From: Plazaster borealis
Taxonomy: Eukaryota; Echinodermata; Asteroidea; Forcipulatida; Labidiasteridae
Assembly: GCA_021014325.1 (NCBI GenBank)
Contig: CM037473.1
Location: forward strand, 12,462,696-12,526,695
Direction: 5' to 3'
DNA length: 64,000 nucleotides
Under the pieces are notes generated by a model. It worked only from the letters and a program-made list of their open reading frames with translations, was not told where the DNA came from and ran no database searches. The position numbers were made by a program, and so were the translations under genes. Positions 24,472-35,600 of this stretch are shown here, in pieces; within the stretch, counting starts at the first letter, position 1; every line of letters starts with the position of its first letter.

Positions 24472-26604
24472 ATGACTAACAGAAAGCTACACTTCTGCCT
24501 GGGAGAAAGTTCTGTTAGCTTCTCACTTACACAGTTCAATATGGGGCTGGTTGGACGTGGAATCTACAAAAGAAAAAAGGATGGCTCAAAAAAACAAGAA
24601 CACTGGGCCCCCTGCCGAAGCTGAAAGTGAGACATGAACCCCAAGTGAGAAACTCACCAACTGTCTACATCAGGCCATCAAAGGATCATCTTGATTTGGC
24701 TTTCACTAGAGATGAGCAGGGTTTTTTTCAATCAAAACCCAATGCAGAGTTACCCACCAGACCTGTCATGGTACTTCGACCCACATATGCTGAAACGACC
24801 CTGTTGAGGACATCCAACACAAGAGTGGAGTTGCACTTCAGAAAATGCCTAACAAACTCCATCTCAAGAGTGAGGATGATCACCAGGAAGAAGAAGGAGG
24901 AGGCTACAGGTTTGTCAAAGTCAATTCTGCAGTAAATTTAGGAGTGGATGCTGCACTAGATCACCAACGAGCAAATCCTGAATGCAATGGTCGTCCCCAA
25001 CTTGACGCTGGTGCAGAGGAACGTCGAGGTCTTGCCGTGGCCGAGATGATGTCATGCCGAAAGTGTGGGTTCCACACCGACAAGAAATAACTGTACACAG
25101 AAATACCTCAGACAAGGAGAGGACGACGAACTGCCGTCCCAAACATGGCGTTCCAAGTTGGCCTACACAATACTGGGATTGGAGCTGCTGGTGCAAGGAG
25201 ACTTCTATCTGCGATGGATACAGCCGTTCCCTCACAAAACGCCCTGCAGAAAAGTGCAAACAGAGTAGGTGCTATTTTGACAATTGAAAACGAAGAAGAC
25301 ATGGCAGAAAAGAGAAGGCTCGTGAAAGACGTTCACGAATTACAAGGCTACGAGGGAGAGTGGAGTGGCCGTTGAAATAGATCGACAGTACAACAATCCG
25401 CTGAGAAACTGTCGCAAAAACACCTTTTGTTTCGGCAACACAAACGAGAGATGTCGTTTGTGAAAATGTGACTACAAAAAAACATTGTGATGTTCAACCA
25501 TGAATCCAAACTCTGCAAACAATGTTCAACCTCCTTAGACAAAAAGGACACAAACCTAGAAATGCAACATGCACCGCCACTCGTCCTGGAAACTACAACA
25601 TGGGTGACGAACGAGAAGGAGGATTGCAGTGTGCAAAGAAACTGTTGAACTGTAAGGAGCCACTTAAAATAAATAGAGTCACAACTGATGCCGATGGGTG
25701 TCTTGCACATGGCATTAGTACATTTATGCACACACAGGCAGGTATGGAGACTGAACATTTGCTAGACCCCCCTCATCTTAATAGATCTCTTTGTGCAGCC
25801 ATAAGTCGTGCTAAATTCAGCACAGATATGTTTCCGGGCAAAACCAAAAAAGAAAAGTCTAAATTGCAAGACAGATTTGCCGATGATGTCAGCCATAGGG
25901 CTCAGGCCGAGGCTGGTTCAATCCTTAACCAAAAACTTGGTGATCAGTCACAAAGACAGCCATGGCTGCAAATGCAGCAATTGCAATTCCTGAATGTTAC
26001 ATGGGAAACCATGATCTGTGCAAAAGACATCTCACATTTGCCATGGTGGTGCCAGACATCAGAAATACAAATTTCCATACCTGCCTGCTAGTGCTCGGGA
26101 AAAATTTAAATTGTCTAAACATGATAAAGAGACAGTCATCAAACTTTTGGACAAACGACTTGGTAAAGAAGCCATGGAAAAAACCCAGTACGGTACAAGC
26201 ACTCAAAAGCAGAATCCATGAACCATGCATTTTCAGTCACAAATCCAAAAGGAGCACTCACCTTTGCGAAATGGTCCTTGTAGAGATCACAGTGCCGTGC
26301 ATTTGGTCAATAATGGTCATGCAAACTCGATAGTAAAAAATGTAAATCTGCTGGGTGTCCAGTAACTGTTGGCTCCCCAGCTGCTAAGGCCCTTTCTGAA
26401 ATGGATAAGAAACAGAAATATTACTCTGACAGGGCCAAAGGAAAGGCATACAAGAGACGAAGGGCACAGTGTCGATACAATCGATTCCATTTGTACTATG
26501 CTTCACAACAACTGTACAAGAAAGGGCAACTAGAACCAAATTTTCAAAACGACTGGCACAATATTCAAAACGAACACAGTTATAGCAAACGTTGCCCACC
26601 ATGA
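24472..26604 (+). pseudogene. Mutator-like transposase, array unit 4, frameshifted
   Basis: Early break near 24570 (AAAAGAAAAAAGG against AAAAAGAAAAAGG elsewhere), and an extra TA in AAGAAATAACTG at 25083-25092. The extra A at about 25311 keeps the frame through M-A-E-K-R-R-L-V-K-D-V-H, which other units lose. It shares short A-runs with unit 5 (25952, 26022) but TTTGCGAAATGG with unit 1. Confidence 0.7.
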
Positions 26605-26676
26605 ACAGATGAATGAATGAATTAATGATTGATAGTTAGTGATAGATAATTCAACAAAAAATCTTACACTTCTCAT

Positions 26677-27033
26677 CAGATTAAGCAGTCAGGGTACACA
26701 CCGTGCCCTCACAATTTCCTTTTCTCCGACATATTTTTCTTGAGTTGTTGATGTGGCGGGGCTCTAGAGATAAATGCTCAAAACAAACGCACAATGAATG
26801 ATGGCACAAATGGCTTACATCACATCCGTTGGGCAAGTTTGGAGTTCCCGTGTATGCCATGTAAGCCACTCTGTGCACATGAATCATTGTGCGTTTGTTC
26901 GATCCGGGGACCTGGATATTTACGAACCCATAATTCCTCCTGGAATAGCCCCGCCACATCATACAACCCTTGCCACCTTTCGCTTTAGATTTTTGGCCAA
27001 TAGCCCCATAACTTTACCTATCCAGGCTTCCAT
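26677..27033 (-). pseudogene. His-Me finger endonuclease, array unit 4, frameshifted
   Basis: Intact core at 26681-26962. Frames are lost at the TTTTTGG run (N-terminal side) and at GTGCCCTCAC (C-terminal side), as in unit 1. Confidence 0.75.
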
Positions 27034-27518
27034 TTTGTCAGTTTGTTTATATGCAGTGTTTCATGTGTACAACCAGTGTTTACAATTTTCAGTATGTGGC
27101 TTGAAGTTCAACCCCAGTCAGTAATGTACCCTCTCATAATTTCCTTGAAAGCAATTTTTTTTGGAAAAATTAGTGCTTGTAAAAATTACAAACCACATTT
27201 AAAAATCAGAAAATGAAAGGTTGATTTTTTTGAAGCAGTTTTGAGCAGTCAAAGGTGATTTATACACAAAACATTTACTCCCCAAAACTGCCAAAAACAA
27301 CACATGCCGACTGGGGTGAGATCCACCATTTTGTAAGATTTAACATAACTTTTTTACTGTAAATGAACTGTTTTGCACCGTAAAAATTGAAATAAAATTA
27401 TCACTTGATTGAAAAAAGCTTCTGTATCACATTGATTGTCAGCTAACAAATTATTGTAAACAATGACACGTTTAAAACCCCATCAACTAAATAAAATATG
27501 GCCGACACCATTCATGCT

Positions 27519-28004
27519 TATAGGGTGCACCCCACTAATTCAACTCCCATAGCATTCAGTGCAAAAGGCTAAATATTCAAAAATACACGAAAAATACTTA
27601 AAAGTCTCACAGCTTTTTACAGTAAAGGGAAAAGTATTAATTGACTCTTGAACTTTTATTCTCTGCTCAATTTAATATGGGGAGTCCCTGGTCCCGTCGA
27701 GTTATTCTCCCTCCAAATCAAAACACCCCTACACCGGTGTAATTTTCCAAACGTCCGAGCATCAATCTTGAAAAATGTCCCTACACCTCTCGGCAAATAG
27801 GACCAGTTTTTCAGGGCCTATGTCATCCAAAATACCTCAAGTTGGAAGTCAACAACCCCCAGGTTACAATTGGGCAACATTTTTACACTCTACCCCTTTT
27901 ATTGGGCTCTCAAATCTGTATAATATAGGATATTTTGAGGGCCTACAAAATATTCATGAGCTCGACGCTCTGTTTTCTCCATATTTAGTGGGGTGCACCC
28001 TATA
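27519..28004 (+). repeat. S segment copy 5
   Basis: 486 bp, ends intact, almost identical to copy 6. Confidence 0.85.
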
Positions 28005-28830
28005 GAGGAATTATTTTTACAGTTTGACTGGAAACCACATTCAGGATATTAGGAATATTGTCAAGAACATATTTCTTCAGGAAAATTTGAATTTGTTTAA
28101 TCCGTTGAGAAATGGCAGGCTTAAACAAACAAACCACTCCTATGGTGTTTTGTGTACATTTTCAAATGAATGAGCATGCCTGATGGTGATACAAACACAC
28201 ATTAGATATTTCCTCTCATGTAATATGTTTCTTCCATTTGAACTACCCACAGAGTTTTTGCTCTGTCTGTAAATTCCTTGACAATATATCCTACGGTTCT
28301 GATGAAACATTTTGAGAATGTGTTGTTTTTCTTTAAATTTAACCTTTTAAGTGGGAGGATGAACTGGAGAATTTACAGTTGAGGGCTTTAAACCATTCTT
28401 ATACCCAGTGCAATAATTGTTTCATATTCCAAGTAGAAAAATAGGTAGGGTTAGGTTTCAAGTTAGAGTTAGGTAAGGGTTTATCCTCAATCAGCAGACA
28501 ATTTAAGTTTTGGAACAAACAAAGGGTCTCAAATTTAGGCCTACATGTGTTCCTGTAGTGGCCTCACCAGAACAATGCCCCTCACTTATTACTGGCAAAA
28601 GGGGTGGACCAGTGTATATGTCTATGTAGGCCTATTTCTATAGATCAAAGAGAGTGGTCAAAGAGAGTGGAGCTCCAGAATTGGATGGGTGGGGGTAATA
28701 AAATTGTAATTAAAAACTGCATACACTAACAACTTGGACAAGTCATGATCACTGACTTTCTAAAGAATTTGTAAAGACACAAATGGGGTGACATCTGGGG
28801 AGGAGAGGGGGGTGTGAGAAAGAAAACTGA

Positions 28831-30965
28831 ATGACTAACAGAAAGCTACACTTCTGCCTGGGAGAAAGTTCTGTTAGCTTCTCACTCACACGGTTCAATA
28901 TGGGGCTGGTTGGACGTGGAATCTACAAAAAGAAAAAGGATGGCTCAAAAACAAGAACACTGGGCCCCCTGCCGAAGCTGAAAGTGAGACATGAACCCCA
29001 AGTGAGAAACTCACCAACTGTCTACATCAGGCCATCAAAGGATCATCTTGATTTGGCTTTCACTAGAGATGAGCAGGGTTTTTTCAATCAAAACCCAATG
29101 CAGAGTTACCCACCAGACCTGTCATGGTACTTCGACCCACATATGCTGAAACGACCCCTGTTGAGGACATCCAACACAAGAGTGGAGTTGCACTTCAGAA
29201 AATGCCTAACAAACTCCATCTCAAGAGTGAGGATGATCACCAGGAAGAAGAAGGAGGAGGCTACAGGTTTGTCAAAGTCAATTCTGCAGTAAATTTAGGA
29301 GTGGATGCTGCACTAGATCACCAACGAGCAAATCCTGAATGCAATGGTCGTCCCCAACTTGACGCTGGTGCAGAGGAACGTCGAGGTCTTGCCGTGGCCG
29401 AGATGATGTCATGCCGAAAGTGTGGGTTCCACACCGACAAGAAAAAACTGTACACAGAAATACCTCAGACAAGGAGAGGACGACGAACTGCCGTCCCAAA
29501 CATGGCGTTCCAAGTTGGCCTACACAATACTGGGATTGGAGCTGCTGGTGCAAGGAGACTTCTATCTGCGATGGATACAGCCGTTCCCTCACAAAACGCC
29601 CTGCAGAAAAGTGCAAACAGAGTAGGTGCTATTTTGACAATTGAAAACGAAGAAGACATGGCAGAAAGAGAAGGCTCGTGAAAGACGTTCACGAATTACA
29701 AGGCTACGAAAGGGAGAGTGGAGTGGCCGTTGAAATAGATCGACAGTACAACAATCCGCTGAGAAACTGTCGCAAAAACACATTTTGTTTCGGCAACACA
29801 AACGAGAGATGTCGTTTGTGAAAATGTGACTACAAAAAAAAACATTGTGATGTTCAACCATGAATCCAAACTCTGCAAACAATGTTCAACCTCCTTAGAC
29901 AAAAAGGACACAAACCTAGAAATGCAACATGCACCGCCACTCGTCCTGGAAACTACAACATGGGTGACGAACGAGAAGGAGGATTGCAGTGTGCAAAGAA
30001 ACTGTTGAACTGTAAGGAGCCACTTAAAATAAATAGAGTCACAACTGATGCCGATGGGTGTCTTGCACATGGCATTAGTACATTTATGCACACACAGGCA
30101 GGTATGGAGACTGAACATTTGCTAGACCCCCCTCATCTTAATAGATCTCTTTGTGCAGCCATAAGTCGTGCTAAATTCAGCACAGATATGTTTCCGGGCA
30201 AAACCAAAAAAGAAAAGTCTAAATTGCAAGACAGATTTGCCGATGATGTCAGCCATAGGGCTCAGGCCGAGGCTGGTTCAATCCTTAACCAAAAACTTGG
30301 TGATCAGTCACAAAGACAGCCATGGCTGCAAATGCAGCAATTGCAATTCCTGAATGTTACATGGGAAACCATGATCTGTGCAAAAGACATCTCACATTTG
30401 CCATGGTGGTGCCAGACATCAGAAATACAAATTTCCATACCTGCCTGCTAGTGCTCGGGAAAAATTTAAATTGTCTAAACATGATAAAGAGACAGTCATC
30501 AAACTTTTGGACAAACGACTTGGTAAAGAAGCCATGGAAAAAACCCAGTACGGTACAAGCACTCAAAAAGCAGAATCCATGAACCATGCATTTTCAGTCA
30601 CAAATCCAAAAGGAGCACTCACCTTTGCGAGAAATGGTCCTTGTAGAGATCACAGTGCCGTGCATTTGGTCAATAATGGTCATGCAAACTCGATAGTAAA
30701 AATGTAAATCTGCTGGGTGTCCAGTAACTGTTGGCTCCCAGCTGCTAAGGCCCTTTCTGAAATGGATAAGAAACAGAAATATTACTCTGACAGGGCCAAA
30801 GGAAAGGCATACAAGAGACGAAGGGCACAGTGTCGATACAATCGATTCCATTTGTACTATGCTTCACAACAACTGTACAAGAAAGGGCAACTAGAACCAA
30901 ATTTTCAAAACGACTGGCACAATATTCAAAACGAACACAGTTATAGCAAACGTTGCCCACCATGA
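28831..30965 (+). pseudogene. Mutator-like transposase, array unit 5, frameshifted, best described copy
   Basis: About 700 codons from ATG 28831 to TGA 30963-30965, spread over three frames. In order: a basic N-terminus; an acidic patch (KSEDDHQEEEGGG) and a C-x2-C pair (MSCRKCGFHTD, about 29408-29440); the N-M-A-F-Q-V-G...G-I-G-A-A-G block (29500-29550); I-D-R-Q-Y-N-N (Asp codon 29738-29740); T-T-D-A-D-G (Asp 30047-30049); L-L-D-P-P-H-L-N (Asp 30125-30127); K-A-E-S-M-N (Glu 30573-30575); N-N-G-H-A-N; and a Lys/Arg-rich C-terminus (KAYKRRRAQCRYNRFH). This motif order matches the Mutator-like transposase family common in aquatic invertebrates, with acidic residues that could form the DDE/D centre. 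The family call rests on motif recall, not a search. Breaks sit at homopolymers, so some may be sequencing errors. Confidence 0.75.
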
Positions 30966-31036
30966 ACAGATGAATGAATGAATTAATGATTGATAGTTAG
31001 TGATAGATAATTCGAACAAAAATCTTACACTTCTCA

Positions 31037-31396
31037 TCAGATTAAGCAGTCAGGGTACACACCGTGCACCTCACAATTTCCTTTTCTCCGACATATTTTT
31101 CTTGAGTTGTTGATGTGGCGGGGCTCTAGAGATAAATGCTCAAAACAAACGCACAATGAATGATGGCACAAATGGCTTACATCACATCCGTTGGGCAAGT
31201 TTGGAGTTCCCGTGTATGCCATGTAAGCCACTCTGTGCACATGAATCATTGTGCGTTTGTTCGATCCGGGGACCTGGATATTTACGAACCCATAATTCCT
31301 CCTGGAATAGCCCCGCCACATCATACAACCCTTGCCACCTTTCGCTTTAGATTTTTTGGCCAATAGCCCCATAACTTTACCTATCCAGGCTTCCAT
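31037..31396 (-). CDS. His-Me finger homing-type endonuclease (I-PpoI zinc-loop family), intact copy
   Basis: The only array copy open from Met to stop, 119 residues. Conserved block: C24-M-M-W-R-G, Y35-G, H54-R, then D72-V-S-H75-L-C77, C82, H87, L-E-P, N96, C102, C108, H111 and C117. The spacing H-x-C-x4-C-x4-H-x8-N-x5-C matches I-PpoI, where His98 and Asn119 are catalytic and C41/C100/C105/H110 plus C125/C132/H134/C138 bind two zincs. All ten positions have counterparts here. The product is expected to be a metal-dependent nicking or double-strand endonuclease. It lies tail-to-tail with the transposase (stop codons 71 bp apart) in every unit, so it belongs to the element. Its role there (excision, homing into S copies, or array expansion) is not known. 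A 17/19-bp inverted repeat lies inside it (31147-31165 and 31243-31262). Confidence 0.85.
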   Translation of the reverse strand: MEAWIGKVMGLLAKKSKAKGGKGCMMWRGYSRRNYGFVNIQVPGSNKRTMIHVHRVAYMAYTGTPNLPNGCDVSHLCHHSLCVCFEHLSLEPRHINNSRKICRRKGNCEVHGVYPDCLI

Positions 31397-31881
31397 TTTG
31401 TCAGTTTGTTTATATGCAGTGTTTCATGTGTACAACCAGTGTTTACAATTTTCAGTATGTGGCTTGAAGTTCAACCCCAGTCAGTAATGTACCCTCTCAT
31501 AATTTCCTTGAAAGCAATTTCTTTTGGAAAAATTAGTGCTTGTAAAAATTACAAACCACATTTAAAAATCAGAAAATGAAAGGTTGATTTTTTTGAAGCA
31601 GTTTTGAGCAGTCAAAGGTGATTTATACACAAAACATTTACTCCCCAAAACTGCCAAAAACAACACATGCCGACTGGGGTGAGATCCACCATTTTGTAAG
31701 ATTTAACATAACTTTTTTACTGTAAATGAACTGTTTTGCACCGTAAAAATTGAAATAAAATTATCACTTGATTGAAAAAAGCTTCTGTATCACATTGATT
31801 GTCAGCTAACAAATTATTGTAAACAATGACACGTTTAAAACCCCATCAACTAAATAAAATATGGCCGACACCATTCATGCT

Positions 31882-32364
31882 TATAGGGTGCACCCCACTA
31901 ATTCAACTCCCATAGCATTCAGTGCAAAAGGCTAAATATTCAAAAATACACGAAAAATACTTAAAAGTCTCACAGCTTTTTACAGTAAAGGGAAAAGTAT
32001 TAATTGACTCTTGAACTTTTATTCTCTGCTCAATTTAATATGGGGAGTCCCTGGTCCCGTCGAGTTATTCTCCCTCCAAATCAAAACACCCCTACACCGG
32101 TGTAATTTTCCAAACGTCCGAGCATCAATCTTGAAAAATGTCCCTACACCTCTCGGCAAATAGGACCAGTTTTTCAGGGCCTATGTCATCCAAAATACCT
32201 CAAGTTGGAAGTCAACAACCCCCAGGTTACAATTGGGCAACATTTTTACACTCTACCCCTTTTATTGGGCTCTCAAATCTGTATAATATAGGATATTTTG
32301 AGGGCCTACAAAATATTCATGAGCTCGACGCTCTGTTTTCTCCATATTTAGTGGGGTGCACCCT
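31882..32364 (+). repeat. S segment copy 6 (right edge of array)
   Basis: 483 bp. The right inverted end stops at CACCCT and is followed by GATAGAG, where inner copies read ATAGAG, so the junction differs by one base. Single-copy sequence with the carbonic anhydrase promoter follows at once. Confidence 0.85.
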
Positions 32365-32401
32365 GATAGAGAGCGCGCGTGCTTCTCTCTTGGGGCGCAG
32401 G

Positions 32402-32434
32402 TATAAAAGTTGCAAGAGACGGATATTAACTGCA
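32402..32434 (+). promoter_or_regulatory. Core promoter of the carbonic anhydrase gene
   Basis: GTATAAAAG places a perfect TATA box at 32402-32409. A transcription start is expected about 25-30 bp downstream, where TTAACTGCACAC (32426-32437) offers an initiator-like site. This leaves a 5' UTR of about 170 bp to ATG 32604. The right end of the transposon array lies 37 bp upstream of the TATA box. Confidence 0.65.
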
Positions 32435-32603
32435 CACACGGTTACGGTATAGTACGGGACGAACGCATCCGAAACCACGCTCCACGAAGACTAAAGAAGA
32501 CTGTTTAATTAGGGTGGACGGGCTGATCTGTTTTCAATCTTGTAATTTGTGCTAGTTTCTTCATAAAGTCAGTCAACTTCTTTGAGACATTTCAGGCTTA
32601 AAC

Positions 32604-32676
32604 ATGGAGATGAAAGTGGGTTCCTATCTCGCACTACTTGTGTCAGCCGTGCTATTGTTTTCAAGCCTCCAAGTTG
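32604..32676 (+). CDS. Carbonic anhydrase exon 1, signal peptide
   Basis: ATG 32604 was chosen because it gives a complete signal peptide. A second in-frame ATG lies two codons later. Donor GTTG|GTAAGT, phase 1. Confidence 0.85.
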
Positions 32677-35600
32677 GTAAGTTTTGCTCAAGCATGGCTC
32701 AAGCTCACTGACACAGCGGAGTGCAAGGAAGTGATCCCATGCTGGCCGCTTGACTCACTTTTTGTTATAAATACTAAAAGTATAATTACGGGGAAATAAT
32801 TATGCGAATGTTCGTTAGTCCCCCCCCCGAAAATTGTCATAAAGAGGGAATGACAAAAAGGACCCACCGTGAGCTAGCCCAATAAATTGGGCCAATCAGG
32901 ATACGAAGTGATTGGCCCATAATGTGTTCCACAGGAAGCATTAAAGGCATCGTACACGTTTGGTAACTGTCAAAGACCAGTGTTCTCATTTGGTGTATCC
33001 CAACATATGCATAAAATAACAAGCCTGAAAATTTGGGCTCAATTGGTCATCGAAGTTGCAAGAAAATGATGAAAGAAAAAACACCCTTGTTGTACAAATT
33101 TGTGTGCTTTCAGATAGGAATAAAAACTTCTTGCAAGAAGTTTTTATTATTTTTCTTTTAGTGAGAAATTACTCAAAAACTACGTCGCAATGTTTTATAC
33201 TATCAACAGCTCTCTCAGGCGCGGATCCAGGGGGGGTGTGGGGGGCGCACGCCCCCCCTTTTCATATTTAAAAAAAAAAAAAAAAAGAGGGAGAAAAAAA
33301 AAGAGGGAGAGAGAGAGAAGGGGAGGGAGAAATGGGGCAACAAACTTCATTTATCATTTTGCTGCTTGGAATATTTTCACGCCCCCCCCGTTTGGAAAAT
33401 CCTGGATCCGCCCCTGTCTCTGTTGCTCGTTACCAAGTAAGTTTTTATGCTAAGCTAATATATATTTTGAGTAATTACCGAACGTGTACGATGCCTTTAA
33501 AGTATGAATGATGATGTTGGACCATGGAGGCGTATTTCCTTCCTCCATGGTTGGACTTGGAGGTGGTTGGTTGCCGTCTCAGAAAATGTTCAGACATCAC
33601 TATAGCCCTTGAGGACGCCAGTCTCTGTTGCATTGCAATGTATGCAATGGAGGAGTCCAACTTGGACTAGGGCAACACAAACATATTCAGGAATACCAAA
33701 AGAACTTCGATAATAATCTGAAATATTTTTATGTTTCTGCACAGAAGGCAGAACTCCATGCTCCTTTTTAAAGCAAAAATAATAATTTGAAAAAAGGGTT
33801 GAATCCAACCGCCACTTTTTCACTCATTATTACCAAAAATTGTATATATTTACCCGGTATATTAAAGCACTATTTACAATGTTTGGTTTAGGAATTCAGT
33901 GTCACCATTTAACTGCATTCTTCAGTTGACTTCCTTCACATTTGTTTGTGGGAAGTGGATTGTTCGGATACTTTGATAATCGTGTCCCTCCATCCTCCCA
34001 ATGGTTCTAGACTGTATTCATTTATTCTGTACACTAAAACCACATGCAAGGACTAAACTAATGGAATGTATCTGGACCTCCTCTTTTATTGTCTTGTAGT
34101 TTGTAGCCATGAAAAAAGTTGTGTGTGCGGGCACACCCATCTATAATAATAATGATATAAGATATTTATATAGCGCATAATGCAGGAGCCTCTATGCGCA
34201 ACACAATACATAAAACAATGAAATGAAATATAAAAAGCAACTTGTTAAAAAATATAGATTCAAACAAATGAGTCTTTAAAAGTCCCTTGAAAATCTGTCG
34301 AACATTAAATCATGGGGCCTGCCTAATCAGGTATGACAATAACAAAACATAATGCTTTAGTTCATGGGCATGTGGTGGTGACTCTACAAAAGCCCTTCAC
34401 ATTATGCCTCAATTTGCCTCAATTGAAGCTAATTTCCAGGAATTAAAATCCCAGGAAGCTGCTTAAACCCCAACCACCAACCTATGTTCCTTTCACACTC
34501 GATCACTGAACACTCAGTAGGCCTATGCTAACCCTGGTAACAATGCCAGCAACCCGACGCTCACGTCATTCAAATAGCAGAAGCTTCATAACTCACAGTG
34601 CCCACCTAGACATCCACAAATACGCATTCTTTCCAAGGACCATAGTGGAGTGGAATGCCCTTGATGGCTCATTAGTGAATGCACCAAGCTTGAACAACTT
34701 CAAGCAACAACTACTCCAATAAATCCCCATACCCCGCACAAGCCTGGCATTATACTCTCATCGAGTCCAGCCAGTATAAGAGTGAAAGTGAAAGTGTTAT
34801 CTCTCTTGTTACGTAATTCTACTACCGAGCGGAGGTAGCAATTTCCTAGGATGTCCATTCCCTGGGAAATTGACATTTCCTAGGGTTAGCAATTCCAATG
34901 TGAGATGGTCAACCAAATTGTTCTGGTAATATCCCAGGAAATACTTGTACTGTGAAAAGGGCTAAAGAGTGGTCACTATGCTGTGCCCCTTCAAAAGTTT
35001 CCCAGAGACTTTAAGTTTTTCAAATTAAAGACACTGGACCCTATTGGTAATTGTCAAAGACCAGTCTTTTAACTTAAGTGTATCTCAACATATGCACAAA
35101 CCAACAAACCTGTGAAAATTTGAACTCAATTGGTCGTCAAAGTTGCGAGATAATAATGAAAGAAAAAAACACCATTGTCACACGAAGTTGTGTGCTTTCA
35201 GATGCTTGATTTCGGGACCTCAAATTCTAAATCGGAGGTCTCGAAATCAAATTCGTGGAAAATTACTTTTTTTCTTGAAAACTACGTCATTTCAGAGGGA
35301 GCCGTTTCTCACAATGTTTTATACTATCAACCTCTCCCTATTACTCGTCACCAAGTAAGGTTTTATGGAAATAATTATTTTGAGTGATTACCATTAGTGT
35401 CCACTGCCTTTAGTGTGCCATTTGCAAAATGAAAATGGCTTTGCCCATAAGATGAAACTCTAGGCCTTTAAAGGTATTTCAGAAGGATCAAAATCATTGG
35501 CACCCGTATGGCTCCTGGCTGATAAAAATTTAGATTTGTTGTTGTTTGTGTTCATTTCAGACGGTGCAGACTGGAGTTATGTCATTGGAGATACCCAAGG

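Larger units (their letters stand above)
10065..32364 (+). repeat. 22.3-kb tandem array S-(I-S)x5 of a transposase/endonuclease unit
   Basis: S copies start at 10065, 14455, 18807, 23161, 27519 and 31882, giving periods of 4390, 4352, 4354, 4358 and 4363 bp. The array starts with an S left end and stops with an S right end. Each I segment (10551-14454, 14939-18806, 19291-23160, 23646-27518, 28005-31881) has about 0.85 kb of non-coding leader, a Mutator-like transposase gene (+, about 2.13 kb), about 70 bp, a convergent endonuclease gene (-, about 0.36 kb) and about 0.5 kb of non-coding tail. Copies are nearly identical and differ mostly in homopolymer length. I see no clear target duplication at the outer edges. 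The likely origin is one S-I-S element expanded by unequal exchange between S copies. Confidence 0.9.

Noticed and set aside
31037..31396. Endonuclease as part of a group I intron, like I-PpoI itself
   Set aside because: No rRNA exons or intron core were seen. The gene sits in a transposase-bearing tandem unit.
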